NCBI GenBank assembly: GCA_017440275.1
Contig: JAFSHN010000055.1
Span: forward strand, 1-34,879
Direction: 5' to 3'
DNA: 34,879 nucleotides
Source of the DNA: Bacillota bacterium
Lineage (GTDB): Bacteria; Bacillota; Clostridia; Peptostreptococcales; Anaerovoracaceae
Below the pieces are notes generated by a model that worked only from the letters and a program-made list of their open reading frames with translations, was not told the DNA's origin and searched no databases. The translations under genes and the position numbers were made by a program. Shown piece by piece: positions 17,121 through 25,216 of this stretch (positions are counted from its first letter, which is position 1; each line of letters begins with the position of its first letter).

Positions 17121-18787
17121 TGACCAAACGAATATTCACCGGAATAATTCTGGTTGCGCTGATTTCAATGCTGGTAGGTACAGGTCTGGTAATGGGTGTA
17201 GTTTACGATTACCTTGGCGAAAAAATAGACAATGAACTCCATGATGAGGCGCTCATGGTGCAGACTGCTTTGAAACTGGAAGGTGAGAATTATTTAGATG
17301 TATTAAAAGCAGACGAAACTCTGGATAGCCGTATCACGCTTATTTCGTATAACGGTGAAGTTCTCTTTGACAGCGAGGTTTCTCCATCTTCAATGGAGAA
17401 TCATATGGGCAGAGAGGAAATTGAAGAAGCAGTGCTGCAAGGAGAAGGATACGCTGTGCGCCACTCCGCAACTATTTCAAAAGACACACGTTATTATGCT
17501 TTGAAGATGGATGATGGAAACATTCTCAGAGTTGCGTCGGAACACTATTCTCAGCTGGCATTAATTCTTGACACCTTTGGAGTTGTAATAATTATCATCG
17601 CAATAATGATGGGACTTGGGATTATCATTTCTGCAAGAATTACAAGAGGTATTATTAAACCGGTCAATGACATCGATTTGGATGCACCTGTAATTCCTGA
17701 CGGATATGATGAACTGGCACCGTTGCTGCAGAGAATAAACCAGCAAAATAAAAAGATTCAGGGCCAGATGTCCAACCTCAAAAAGCAGCAGAATGAATTT
17801 AATATAATTACACAAAATATGAGTGAAGGCCTCTTGATGATTGATAAGGACAAAGAGATTCTTACATATAACAAGAGCGCACTTAGTTTGCTGGATGCAG
17901 AAGACTGCAATCAATCAGGCTCTGTACTTCAGCTCAACAGAAGCGAAGCTTTCAGAAACTCTGTGGAGAAGGCTCTTGACGGAAAACACCACAGGGAAAT
18001 GCTTGTTGTAGGTGAAAGTATCTGCGAAATCATCGCTAACCCTGTCCTTGATAAAGGCAAGGTTACGGGGGCGGTTTTACTTATTATAGATGTGACGGAA
18101 AAGGAAAAAGGTGAACACCTTAGACGTGAATTCACCTCCAATGTTTCTCATGAGCTTAAAACTCCGCTGACATCCATTTACGGAGTTTCGGATATGCTTA
18201 CTACAGGTTTGGTAAAACAGGAGGATGTGGCAGGTTTTGCAGGCACAATCAAAGAAGAATCAGCGAGATTAATTTCACTGATTGAAGATATAATTAAACT
18301 GTCACAGCTTGATGAAGAAAGTATTCCTCACGAAAAACATCCTGTAGATGTTTACGGAGTTGCACAGGACGTAATCAGAAGACTGGATGCGAAGGCGAAA
18401 AGAGAAAATGTTAAAGTCACACTTTCAGGAAGTTCTGTTTCAATCAAAGGTATCGAATCTGTAGTGGATGAGATCTTGTACAATCTTTGTGAAAATGCAA
18501 TTAAATACAATAAGCCGGAAGGAACTGTGGATGTTCAGGTGAACCGAATCGGTGACGAATGTATAATTAAAATCGAAGATACGGGTATAGGCATACCGAA
18601 GGCTGACCTTAGCAGAGTATTTGAAAGATTCTACAGAGTCGACAAGAGTCATTCCAAAGCTACCGGAGGTACCGGTTTGGGGCTTTCCATCGTAAAGCAT
18701 GCGGTGTCATATCTTGATGGAACAATCTCCATTGAAAGTACGGAAAATATAGGAACGAGAATTATTCTTAAATTTTTTACAATTTAA
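17120..18787 (+). CDS. phoR: phosphate sensor histidine kinase PhoR
   Basis: Membrane histidine kinase, 555 residues. Two membrane segments (about 7-29 and 150-172) bracket an extracytoplasmic sensor domain. A HAMP-like linker and a PAS domain (NIITQNMSEGLLMIDKDKEILTYN, about 230-253) follow. The phospho-acceptor His is in FTSNVSHELKTPLTSIYG. The ATP-binding domain has the N box LYNLCENAIKYNKPEG, G1 DTGIGIPKADLSRVFERF and G2 GGTGLGLSIVKH. It partners PhoP, with which it overlaps by one base. No clear terminator follows; the next gene has its own promoter. Confidence 0.93.
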   Translation: MTKRIFTGIILVALISMLVGTGLVMGVVYDYLGEKIDNELHDEALMVQTALKLEGENYLDVLKADETLDSRITLISYNGEVLFDSEVSPSSMENHMGREEIEEAVLQGEGYAVRHSATISKDTRYYALKMDDGNILRVASEHYSQLALILDTFGVVIIIIAIMMGLGIIISARITRGIIKPVNDIDLDAPVIPDGYDELAPLLQRINQQNKKIQGQMSNLKKQQNEFNIITQNMSEGLLMIDKDKEILTYNKSALSLLDAEDCNQSGSVLQLNRSEAFRNSVEKALDGKHHREMLVVGESICEIIANPVLDKGKVTGAVLLIIDVTEKEKGEHLRREFTSNVSHELKTPLTSIYGVSDMLTTGLVKQEDVAGFAGTIKEESARLISLIEDIIKLSQLDEESIPHEKHPVDVYGVAQDVIRRLDAKAKRENVKVTLSGSSVSIKGIESVVDEILYNLCENAIKYNKPEGTVDVQVNRIGDECIIKIEDTGIGIPKADLSRVFERFYRVDKSHSKATGGTGLGLSIVKHAVSYLDGTISIESTENIGTRIILKFFTI

Positions 18788-18790
18788 TGT

Positions 18791-18818
18791 TTGACTTGTC
18801 TGAATTGTGGAATATAAT
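18791..18818 (+). promoter_or_regulatory. sigma-A promoter for the superoxide reductase gene
   Basis: TTGACT (18791-18796), a 16-base spacer and TATAAT (18813-18818). This is the best sigma-A promoter in the window and starts four bases after the phoR stop. A 5' leader of about 35 bases leads to the SD TTAGGAGG. Confidence 0.85.
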
Positions 18819-18860
18819 AGATATAAAGAGAGAAACATTTGACTTTTAGGAGGTAACAAA

Positions 18861-19235
18861 ATGAAATATTATGTATGCGAACACTGTGGAAATATCGTAG
18901 AATTCGTAAAAGAATCAGGCGTGCCTGTAGTATGCTGCGGCGAAAAGATGAAGGAACTGGTTCCAGGTTCCGTAGATGCGGCTGTTGAAAAGCACGTTCC
19001 TGTTGTTAAAGTAGATGGCAACAAAGTAGAAGTATTCGTTGGTGATGTTGAACACCCAATGGTAGATGTTCACTATATCGAATGGATCGAAATCGAAACT
19101 AAACAGGGAACTCAGAGAAAGTACCTGAAGCCTGAACAGAAACCTGAAGCAGTATTCTACCTGGCAGAAGGCGATGAATTCGTAGCTGCATACGAACACT
19201 GCAACCTGCACGGACTGTGGGTAAAAGAAGCATAA
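18861..19235 (+). CDS. dfx: desulfoferrodoxin (two-iron superoxide reductase)
   Basis: Reduces superoxide to hydrogen peroxide without making oxygen, a typical defence in strict anaerobes. 124 residues, normal length. The N-terminal desulforedoxin-type site uses Cys residues in CEHCG and VCCGEKM. The C-terminal SOR site has EKHVPV (Glu/His), DVEHPM, DVHYIEW and CNLHG, giving the His4-Cys iron centre. It is a single-gene unit with a strong promoter and terminator. Codon choice is biased toward that of highly expressed genes. Confidence 0.96.
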   Translation: MKYYVCEHCGNIVEFVKESGVPVVCCGEKMKELVPGSVDAAVEKHVPVVKVDGNKVEVFVGDVEHPMVDVHYIEWIEIETKQGTQRKYLKPEQKPEAVFYLAEGDEFVAAYEHCNLHGLWVKEA

Positions 19236-19248
19236 TAAGCTAAAAAAT

Positions 19249-19276
19249 AAGAGACTATCGCGAGATAGTCTCTTTT
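19249..19276 (+). terminator. bidirectional terminator between dfx and the PhzF gene
   Basis: Stem AAGAGACTATC with GATAGTCTCTT and loop GCGA, with T residues on the plus side and an A-rich flank giving T residues on the minus side. It serves the convergent dfx and PhzF genes. Confidence 0.9.
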
Positions 19277-19285
19277 AGTTTGCTT

Positions 19286-20170
19286 TTATAACTTAATATC
19301 GCCTTCAGCCAGCATTACTGCGCTGCCGCCCACCTGAATCTTGCAGCTTTCGCCGTCGGCTTCAATGTGGCTTGTGATTACTGAAGGTCTCTGCATTTTT
19401 TCACCCTGAACGAATCTGCAGTCGTCGCCGGTCTTTACGAAACCGTTGAGGAATCCGTAGTATGTAAGAGCACCGTTGGAAGTTCCTGTAGCAGCCTCTT
19501 CATCAATATCATACAGAGGCGCGAAGTTTCTTACGTGGCAAGTTGTGCCTTCTTCGCAGTCGGTTGTGAAAGCGTGAACGCCTACAACTTCGTATCGTTC
19601 TGACAGTTTGGAAAGAGCAGGGAAGTCTGGCGCGATAGCTTCAAGATCAGCCTGGGATGCAACAGGCATCATAATGTCAGGAAGGCCTGTTGAAATCATC
19701 TGAGGGGTCAGAGTAACGCCTTTAGCCTTCTGATCAGCATAATCAAGGCCCATAATCTTATAGAGCTCAACTAAACCTTCTTCATCGGCAATTTCGTTGA
19801 TTTTAACAGGGGAAGCCATATCCATGAGGACCTGACCGTTTGTTACAACTATATTTAAATCTCCGGCCATAGTATGGTTGATGTAATTTGCATTGTCCGC
19901 AATATAGCCGCCTTCCAGCAGAGCCTTGAAGGAACCGATGGTTGCATGTCCGCAAAGGTCAACTTCTGCAGCCGGTGTGAAGTATCTGATATTGAATTCT
20001 TTGTCGTTTAATTTTTTGATAAAAGCTGTTTCTGAATAACGCAGTTCAGCAGCAGTCTTTACCATAACTTCGTCACTTGGGAAATCTGCACCTTCAGGAA
20101 GGATAACCACTCCTGCAGGATTTCCGCCGAAAAGAGTTTCTGTAAATGCATCTACGATGTAAAATTTCAT
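19286..20170 (-). CDS. PhzF-family isomerase/epimerase
   Basis: 294 residues of the PhzF fold (two similar halves, diaminopimelate-epimerase-like). The acid catalyst Glu is in RYSETAFI (about residue 47), followed by FTPAAEVDLCGHATIGSF. In the second half the substrate-site block is EEAATGTSNGALTYYGF. The family includes phenazine biosynthesis PhzF and many small-metabolite isomerases; the substrate here is unknown. It is a lone minus-strand gene with SD GGAGGTG seven bases before the ATG, divergent from the next gene. Confidence 0.9.
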   Translation of the reverse strand: MKFYIVDAFTETLFGGNPAGVVILPEGADFPSDEVMVKTAAELRYSETAFIKKLNDKEFNIRYFTPAAEVDLCGHATIGSFKALLEGGYIADNANYINHTMAGDLNIVVTNGQVLMDMASPVKINEIADEEGLVELYKIMGLDYADQKAKGVTLTPQMISTGLPDIMMPVASQADLEAIAPDFPALSKLSERYEVVGVHAFTTDCEEGTTCHVRNFAPLYDIDEEAATGTSNGALTYYGFLNGFVKTGDDCRFVQGEKMQRPSVITSHIEADGESCKIQVGGSAVMLAEGDIKL

Positions 20171-20289
20171 TTTGCACCTCCGTGTGAAATATTTCTCCTC
20201 TAAACTGCCATACTAGCATTATAGGAATTTGGTAACCTACATATATGAACAGTATATTTTAAAAGTCAAAAAATGGCAAGGAGTTTAAT

Positions 20290-20880
20290 ATGGTAATGAG
20301 AATTATGGTGGCAGCTCTGTTTGGGGTGTTGTTTTATTTTGGAGCATTTTTACTGCCTCAGTCCATTGGATTTAGCAAAGCTAAGCAGAAAAGTCTTGAT
20401 TTTATAGGCCGCGGAGACATCACGGAATTTGGAAAAGTAGATACTCTTTTGGTTCCTGACTCTGTAGTTATTGACGAAAAGGGCGAACTTGAAAAAGAGG
20501 CTGTTGAAATTGTAACTATGATTGGGCAAAACAATGTTCAAACGGTACTCATGACAGAAAAAGATAAAAATACCGGAGATGAAATGGCAAGACGTCTAGG
20601 TGCCGTTAAAACGTACTGTGGAACTTCTGACTATATGTCTGTGATAAAGGAACTTGAGGCTGAGGGAAAAAACGTGCTTTATGCAGAAGGCCTTTGGGAC
20701 GCCGAAGCAGCTGTTGAATTGGGGAAAACCGTTAAATCGGCAATAAAAACAAACATTATCTGGACTTTAATATGCGGTATCGGCGGCGTTATAACTGCAT
20801 CCAATATAGGAGTTGTTATCTCCGTTGCACTCCAACTGGCCGTATTGACATATACATCCCTAAAAATTAAAAAAGAATAA
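20290..20880 (+). CDS. minimal P-type-ATPase-derived membrane protein lacking catalytic motifs
   Basis: 196 residues whose blocks follow the back half of a heavy-metal P-type ATPase. A membrane segment (about 5-25, FGAFLLPQSIGF) stands where the transport helix before the P-domain would be. GDITEFGKVDTLLVPDSVV then mimics the block around the phosphorylated Asp, but DKTGT is replaced by PDSVV. VQTVLMTEKDKNTGDEMARRLGA mimics the TGD block, and ELEAEGKNVLYAEGLWDAEAAVELG the GDGxNDAPAL block. Two final membrane helices (about 150-190, TNIIWTLICGIGGVITAS) end the protein as in P1B pumps. The ATP-binding N-domain is missing. It cannot pump by the known mechanism. SD AAGGAG precedes the ATG. Assignment is by motif order; confirmation needs a profile search. 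Confidence 0.65.
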   Translation: MVMRIMVAALFGVLFYFGAFLLPQSIGFSKAKQKSLDFIGRGDITEFGKVDTLLVPDSVVIDEKGELEKEAVEIVTMIGQNNVQTVLMTEKDKNTGDEMARRLGAVKTYCGTSDYMSVIKELEAEGKNVLYAEGLWDAEAAVELGKTVKSAIKTNIIWTLICGIGGVITASNIGVVISVALQLAVLTYTSLKIKKE

Positions 20881-20909
20881 AAATAGTTCAAGCACAGAGG
20901 GGCAAACCG

Positions 20910-20918
20910 TGATATAAT
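20910..20918 (+). promoter_or_regulatory. extended -10 promoter for the J-domain/mtnA/scp gene run
   Basis: TGATATAAT gives a consensus -10 (20913-20918) with TG extension. No good -35 is present. It lies 53 bases before the first start codon of a five-gene run and after a gap without a terminator. Confidence 0.5.
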
Positions 20919-20970
20919 AGATTAAATATAATCAGTTACAGCAAGAGATATGCAAAAGAGGTAATTGAAT

Positions 20971-21843
20971 ATGGATAGGCATTATTATTACAGACTATTA
21001 GGACTTACTTGTGAAGCGAGTCAGTCTCAGATAAAGAAGGCTTACGAAGCTCGTATGACTAAGCTTAATTCACCGGACTATGCTGATGATCCTGAATACA
21101 GACGAAAGAAAAAAGCAGAAGCGACTATGGCTTACAGAGTTCTGACGGGCAGTGCTCCTACGCCTACGCGGGGACAGAAAAAGAATCGTTTTGAAAGATT
21201 TAAGGATGCCCTTGAAAGTAAAGAGGGATGGGACGATGATGACTGTGATGTTTGCGTAGATGAAGAAGATAAGCCTAGTTTCAAAGACAGATTTGAGAAT
21301 ACTCTCAAGCAGCTTCCTAAGAAACGTAATACAACTGTTACCTTTTCACCTAACAAAGCTGCTGTAATACCCCTCTTTGTCATAGGGTTTGCCATTTTGA
21401 CTGTAATAGGAACTATCTTTGCTATGATTGCAGAGGATGGTGTGTCTGACTTCAGCGAGTACGACTCCATGGAGACGGAAATCTCCTATATTGACTATTA
21501 TGAGGAATTGGACTTTTCACAGCAGGCCAATTACTCTGCGAAAGTTGACTGGGACGAAGGCGCGGACGAGTATGGCACGAGCGATACATATTATGTGACC
21601 AGAGACATTTTGACGGTTTTAGGTGTTAATGATGCTGATGATTTCTTCTGGTACATAACCGGAGATGAGTACTATTATCAGGAACAAGATGATTTGACTT
21701 GCGCAGACGTTTTGATTGATTGGCTTGGAGCTCCTGTTTTTGACGAAGTTGCAGGGGCCCGGAACGAATATACGCAAGAGCGCATATTGAATCACGCTGA
21801 CTATTTGGAATATTTGGATGATTGTATATGGAACAGTTTTTAA
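20971..21843 (+). CDS. J-domain-like membrane protein with degenerate HPD
   Basis: 290 residues from ATG 20971 (SD AAAGAGGT eight bases upstream); an in-frame TTG two codons earlier is less likely. Residues 5 to about 60 resemble a DnaJ J-domain (YYRLLGLTCEASQSQIKKAYEA, then helix III with AYRVLTG). The loop that should hold His-Pro-Asp reads NSPD, so stimulation of DnaK is doubtful. A single membrane helix follows (about 128-150, AVIPLFVIGFAILTVIG), then a very acidic, Tyr-rich C-terminal part of about 140 residues that I cannot assign. It would face outward if the J part is cytoplasmic. The end overlaps mtnA by 16 bases. Confidence 0.75.
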   Translation: MDRHYYYRLLGLTCEASQSQIKKAYEARMTKLNSPDYADDPEYRRKKKAEATMAYRVLTGSAPTPTRGQKKNRFERFKDALESKEGWDDDDCDVCVDEEDKPSFKDRFENTLKQLPKKRNTTVTFSPNKAAVIPLFVIGFAILTVIGTIFAMIAEDGVSDFSEYDSMETEISYIDYYEELDFSQQANYSAKVDWDEGADEYGTSDTYYVTRDILTVLGVNDADDFFWYITGDEYYYQEQDDLTCADVLIDWLGAPVFDEVAGARNEYTQERILNHADYLEYLDDCIWNSF

Positions 21844-22889
21844 GTTTTGATATTGCACCGATGCATTTTGATGAAGGCAAGCTTACGTTGCTTGACCAGA
21901 CCAGATTGCCGGGCGAAGAAGTTTACATAGAAATTGAAACAAAAGAAGATATGTGGGATGCTATCTATCACCTGAAAGTGAGAGGTGCTCCTGCTATTGG
22001 AGTGGCAGCAGCTTATGGCCTTTATGTAGATGCGCTGAAATACGAAGGTGATTATGTGCCGGAATTTTTGGAACATGTCAAATCCGGTGCGAAGTATTTG
22101 AACAGTGCAAGACCTACGGCTGTGAATTTGTCATGGGCACTTAACAGGCTCACAGAAGGACTTCTCGATAATACTTGGTCTTCGGTTGAAGAAGCTAAAG
22201 AATGGCTTCTGGAAGAAGCGAAGACTATTCATCGTGAGGATATTGAAGCCTGCAAGGCTATGGGTGAGTACGGATTGTCGCTTTTGAAGGAGGGAATGGG
22301 TATTTTGACTCACTGTAACGCAGGAACGATTGCGACTGCTAAATACGGCACCTGTCTGGCTCCGCTTTATCTGGGACATGAGCGGGGATATGATTTCAGG
22401 GTATTTGCCGACGAAACAAGGCCTCTGCTTCAGGGAGCGAGACTGACTTCCTGGGAACTCAACAAAGCAGGTATTGATGTTACACTGATCTGCGATAATA
22501 TGGCAGCTACCGTTATGAAAAAAGGCTGGATAGATGCGGTTGTTGTAGGATGCGACAGAATGGCAGCCAACGGCGACGGAGCCAATAAGATAGGTACTTC
22601 GGGAGTTGCAGTTCTTGCAAAGGAATACGGAATTCCTTTCTATATGTACGTACCTACTTCAACTATAGATATGAATACGCCTACAGGTGATGATATTCAT
22701 ATTGAACTGCGTAAAGGCGAAGAAATATATGAAATGTGGTATGAAAAACCCATGGCACCGGAAGGAATCAAGACTTTTAATCCATCGTTCGACGTGACAG
22801 ACCACAAATATATTACGGCAGTCATTACCGAAAAGGGAATCGTCAGACCGCCTTACGATGAAAATCTGAAAAAAATAATGATGAAATAG
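21828..22889 (+). CDS. mtnA: S-methyl-5-thioribose-1-phosphate isomerase
   Basis: Converts 5-methylthioribose 1-phosphate to the ribulose form in methionine salvage; related to eIF2B. 353 residues from ATG 21828, inside the end of the previous gene. The blocks RGAPAIGVAAAYG, ILTHCNAGTIATAKYGT (with catalytic Cys), DETRPLLQGARLT, VVGCDRMAANGDGANKIGT (with catalytic Asp) and the C-terminal IKTFNPSFDVTD are complete. No other methionine-salvage gene is in the window, so it may act in a shortened 5'-deoxyadenosine or methylthioadenosine route (inference). Confidence 0.95.
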   Translation: MEQFLSFDIAPMHFDEGKLTLLDQTRLPGEEVYIEIETKEDMWDAIYHLKVRGAPAIGVAAAYGLYVDALKYEGDYVPEFLEHVKSGAKYLNSARPTAVNLSWALNRLTEGLLDNTWSSVEEAKEWLLEEAKTIHREDIEACKAMGEYGLSLLKEGMGILTHCNAGTIATAKYGTCLAPLYLGHERGYDFRVFADETRPLLQGARLTSWELNKAGIDVTLICDNMAATVMKKGWIDAVVVGCDRMAANGDGANKIGTSGVAVLAKEYGIPFYMYVPTSTIDMNTPTGDDIHIELRKGEEIYEMWYEKPMAPEGIKTFNPSFDVTDHKYITAVITEKGIVRPPYDENLKKIMMK

Positions 22890-22899
22890 AGGAACAATA

Positions 22900-23808
22900 A
22901 TGGAAAATAACGAAACTAAAGTGGGCTTTATTGCGCGCTATGCCAAGATTGCCACTGTCATAGCAGTAATTTTTGGGTCTTCATCAGGAATTCTGGGTTC
23001 TCTGACTGCAGCACCGTCTATGGCTATAGGATTTTGGCGTTTAACCGTAGCACTGCCTTTCTTTTTAGTGCCTGCACTTTTGAATTCTCAGAAGAGAGAG
23101 CAGCTTAGAAATATTGAAAAGAAGGACTATTTGTGGTGTTTTATTGCCGGAGCATTTCTCTTCGGTCACTTTTTCACATGGTTCAACGCAGTTAAACTGA
23201 CTAATATTGCCAGTGCAGCTGTTTTAGCAGCACTTCATCCGTTGGTAGTGCTTTTGATTACTATTTTTGTATATAAGAAGAAAGTGGGATTTAAGTCTAT
23301 TGGGGCTATCATTGTTGCTTTGATCGGCGGTGTGATTATTGTAGGCGTTGACTACAGCACATTTGCAGGTGGCAGCCTTGACGGTAATGTTTTGGCCTTT
23401 CTCGCCGGAACATTTATGGGGCTGTACTTTGCAGTGGGTGACTCCGTGCGAAAAAGAGTTCCCGGAGACCTTTATGTGCTTTTAGTATTTGCTTCATGCT
23501 GGGTTTGCTTCAGCATCGGAGTCGTTGTTACAGATACGCAGATTCTCGGATATACAGTAATGGACTACGTTTACATAGTGATTATGGCATTTATCTGTCA
23601 GATTGGAGCCCATGCTGTTTTCAATATGTGTATCGGTCATGTAAGCTCTCTTTATGTTTCGACATGGGAAGCAGGGGAACCTGTTTTCTCCACACTGCTT
23701 GCGGTGGTTTTCCTTGCACAGATTCCGAAGAGCTACGAAATTATCGGTTGCGTTATAGTAGTATGCGCACTGCTTTATTATAATCGACAGGAGAGTAAGC
23801 ACGAGTAA
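22900..23808 (+). CDS. EamA/DMT-family transporter
   Basis: 302 residues with about ten membrane helices in two EamA repeats. The first repeat begins IAVIFGSSSGILGSLTAAPSMAIGFWRL and ends IASAAVLAALHPLVVLLITIFVYKK. The second includes FLAGTFMGLYFAVGDSVRK and SSLYVSTWEAGEPVFSTLLAVVF. The family exports or imports metabolites and amino acids; the substrate is unknown. It starts 10 bases after mtnA with SD GAGGAA and ends by overlapping scpA in TAATG. Confidence 0.92.
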   Translation: MENNETKVGFIARYAKIATVIAVIFGSSSGILGSLTAAPSMAIGFWRLTVALPFFLVPALLNSQKREQLRNIEKKDYLWCFIAGAFLFGHFFTWFNAVKLTNIASAAVLAALHPLVVLLITIFVYKKKVGFKSIGAIIVALIGGVIIVGVDYSTFAGGSLDGNVLAFLAGTFMGLYFAVGDSVRKRVPGDLYVLLVFASCWVCFSIGVVVTDTQILGYTVMDYVYIVIMAFICQIGAHAVFNMCIGHVSSLYVSTWEAGEPVFSTLLAVVFLAQIPKSYEIIGCVIVVCALLYYNRQESKHE

Positions 23809-24575
23809 TGAGTTATAAGGTTAAGTTACAATCTTTTGAAGGACCTTTTGATCTGCTGGTTTATCTCATCGAAAATGCAGAAATGAGCATTTATGATATT
23901 GAAATCAGTCAGATTACAAGTCAATATCTGGATTACATAAAGGCGATGGAAGAGATGGATATAACCGTTTCTACCGAATTTATGGTGCTTGCAGCCTCTT
24001 TGATAGAGATTAAGTCTAAGATGATTCTGCCTAGAATGAATCAGGCCGGTGAAGAAGTGGTGGATGAAGACCCTAGAACTGAACTGGTTACAAGAATTCT
24101 GGAATACAAAAAGTTCAAGAAGGCATCCGAAATTCTTCAAAACAGGGAAGAAGCCTGTGCCAACATTTTCTGCAAGCCGCAGGAAGATATTTCTGAATAT
24201 CTCCAGCAGCCTGATGAATATTTGAGTTTGGACATCAAACAGTTTGCCGGGGCATTTACGAGCTTCATCCAGCGTAAACACAGAATTGAAACGGTTCGTA
24301 AGCATTACACCAGGGTTGAAAGAGAAAAAGCTACAATTGAGAGCAGAATCACACTCATTGCTAATTCTCTCAGAGCCAAAATCGGCAAAATTTTCAATTT
24401 TAAAGAACTGATTCCTAACAAAAAAGACCGTTACGATGTAATAATCACCTTCGTTTCTTTGCTGGAAATGGCAAAGCAAAGAGTGGTAAATGTTAATCAG
24501 GAAACAACTTACGGCAACATCGAGGTCAGTGCCGGTGAGAGAATTGATGAAGGAGACGTAAAGTATGAGCAGTAA
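23808..24575 (+). CDS. scpA: segregation and condensation protein A
   Basis: Kleisin subunit of the SMC condensin complex, 255 residues. The N-terminal SMC-neck-binding part reads FEGPFDLLVYLIENAEMSIYDIEI, the diagnostic ScpA opening. The C-terminal winged helix (ITLIANSLRAKIGKIFNFKEL to LLEMAKQRVVNVNQ) contacts the SMC head. It overlaps the transporter by one base and scpB by 11 bases. Confidence 0.96.
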   Translation: MSYKVKLQSFEGPFDLLVYLIENAEMSIYDIEISQITSQYLDYIKAMEEMDITVSTEFMVLAASLIEIKSKMILPRMNQAGEEVVDEDPRTELVTRILEYKKFKKASEILQNREEACANIFCKPQEDISEYLQQPDEYLSLDIKQFAGAFTSFIQRKHRIETVRKHYTRVEREKATIESRITLIANSLRAKIGKIFNFKELIPNKKDRYDVIITFVSLLEMAKQRVVNVNQETTYGNIEVSAGERIDEGDVKYEQ

Positions 24576-25164
24576 AAAAACTATTAAATCAGCTTTTGAA
24601 TCAATGATGTTCACATGGGGTGAACCTCTTGATGTAAAAGCGGCTGCAGATGTATTTAATATAAGCAAAGAAGAGGCGCTGGAGTGTTTCAAAGAACTCC
24701 AGCAGGAGTATGAACAGGAAGGCCGCGGAATCGTAATCAGACAGATTAATCAGGCTTTTCAGTTTGTAACAAGAGAAGAAAACGCAGATTACATAAGAAC
24801 ACTCTGCACCCCTGTTAAGGCAAAGCGTCTTTCTCAGTCTGCACTGGAAGTTCTGGCAATCGTAGCCTATAAACAACCTGTTACAAAAGGCGAAATTGAA
24901 GCTATAAGAGGAATCAAATGTGACAGAGTTATGGAAGGACTTATCAAGAAAGATCTGGTTTGCGAAAAGGGCAGAGCCGATACCATAGGAAGACCTATTC
25001 TATACGGAACTACTGATGCCTTTCTGCAACATTTCGGATTCACTTCCATCAAGGATTTACCTGAGATTGAGGACATTGAAAGTGCAGTTTCCGGTGCATA
25101 CTCTGACGATGTGGAATTGGAAAAGGATGAACTGGAAGACGGCCAGATGAAGATGGAAATATAA
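24565..25164 (+). CDS. scpB: segregation and condensation protein B
   Basis: Winged-helix (kite) subunit of the SMC condensin complex, 199 residues. SAFESMMFTWGEPLDVKAAADVF and LSQSALEVLAIVAYKQPVTKGEIEAIRGIKCDRVMEGLI are hallmark ScpB blocks, with GRPILYGTT near the end. The C-terminal tail is acidic. It starts inside the end of scpA; the start codon has SD GGAG upstream. Confidence 0.96.
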   Translation: MSSKKTIKSAFESMMFTWGEPLDVKAAADVFNISKEEALECFKELQQEYEQEGRGIVIRQINQAFQFVTREENADYIRTLCTPVKAKRLSQSALEVLAIVAYKQPVTKGEIEAIRGIKCDRVMEGLIKKDLVCEKGRADTIGRPILYGTTDAFLQHFGFTSIKDLPEIEDIESAVSGAYSDDVELEKDELEDGQMKMEI

Positions 25165-25177
25165 AAGAGGCATATTG

Positions 25178-25216
25178 CTCCCTTGAAACAATAAAATGTT
25201 TTGAGGGAGTTTTTTT
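25178..25216 (+). terminator. terminator after scpB whose 3' arm carries the next gene's SD
   Basis: Arms CTCCCTTGAAAC and GTTTTGAGGGAG (two G-U pairs) with loop AATAAAAT, followed by TTTTTTT. The 3' arm GAGGGAG is also the only ribosome-binding site for the ATG at 25217, so the folded hairpin would both end transcription and mask translation of the carboxypeptidase gene. Confidence 0.87.

Noticed and set aside
23826..24692. Long minus-strand ORF opposite scpA/scpB
   Set aside because: It is antisense to two clear overlapping genes, encodes no recognisable family and has no SD.
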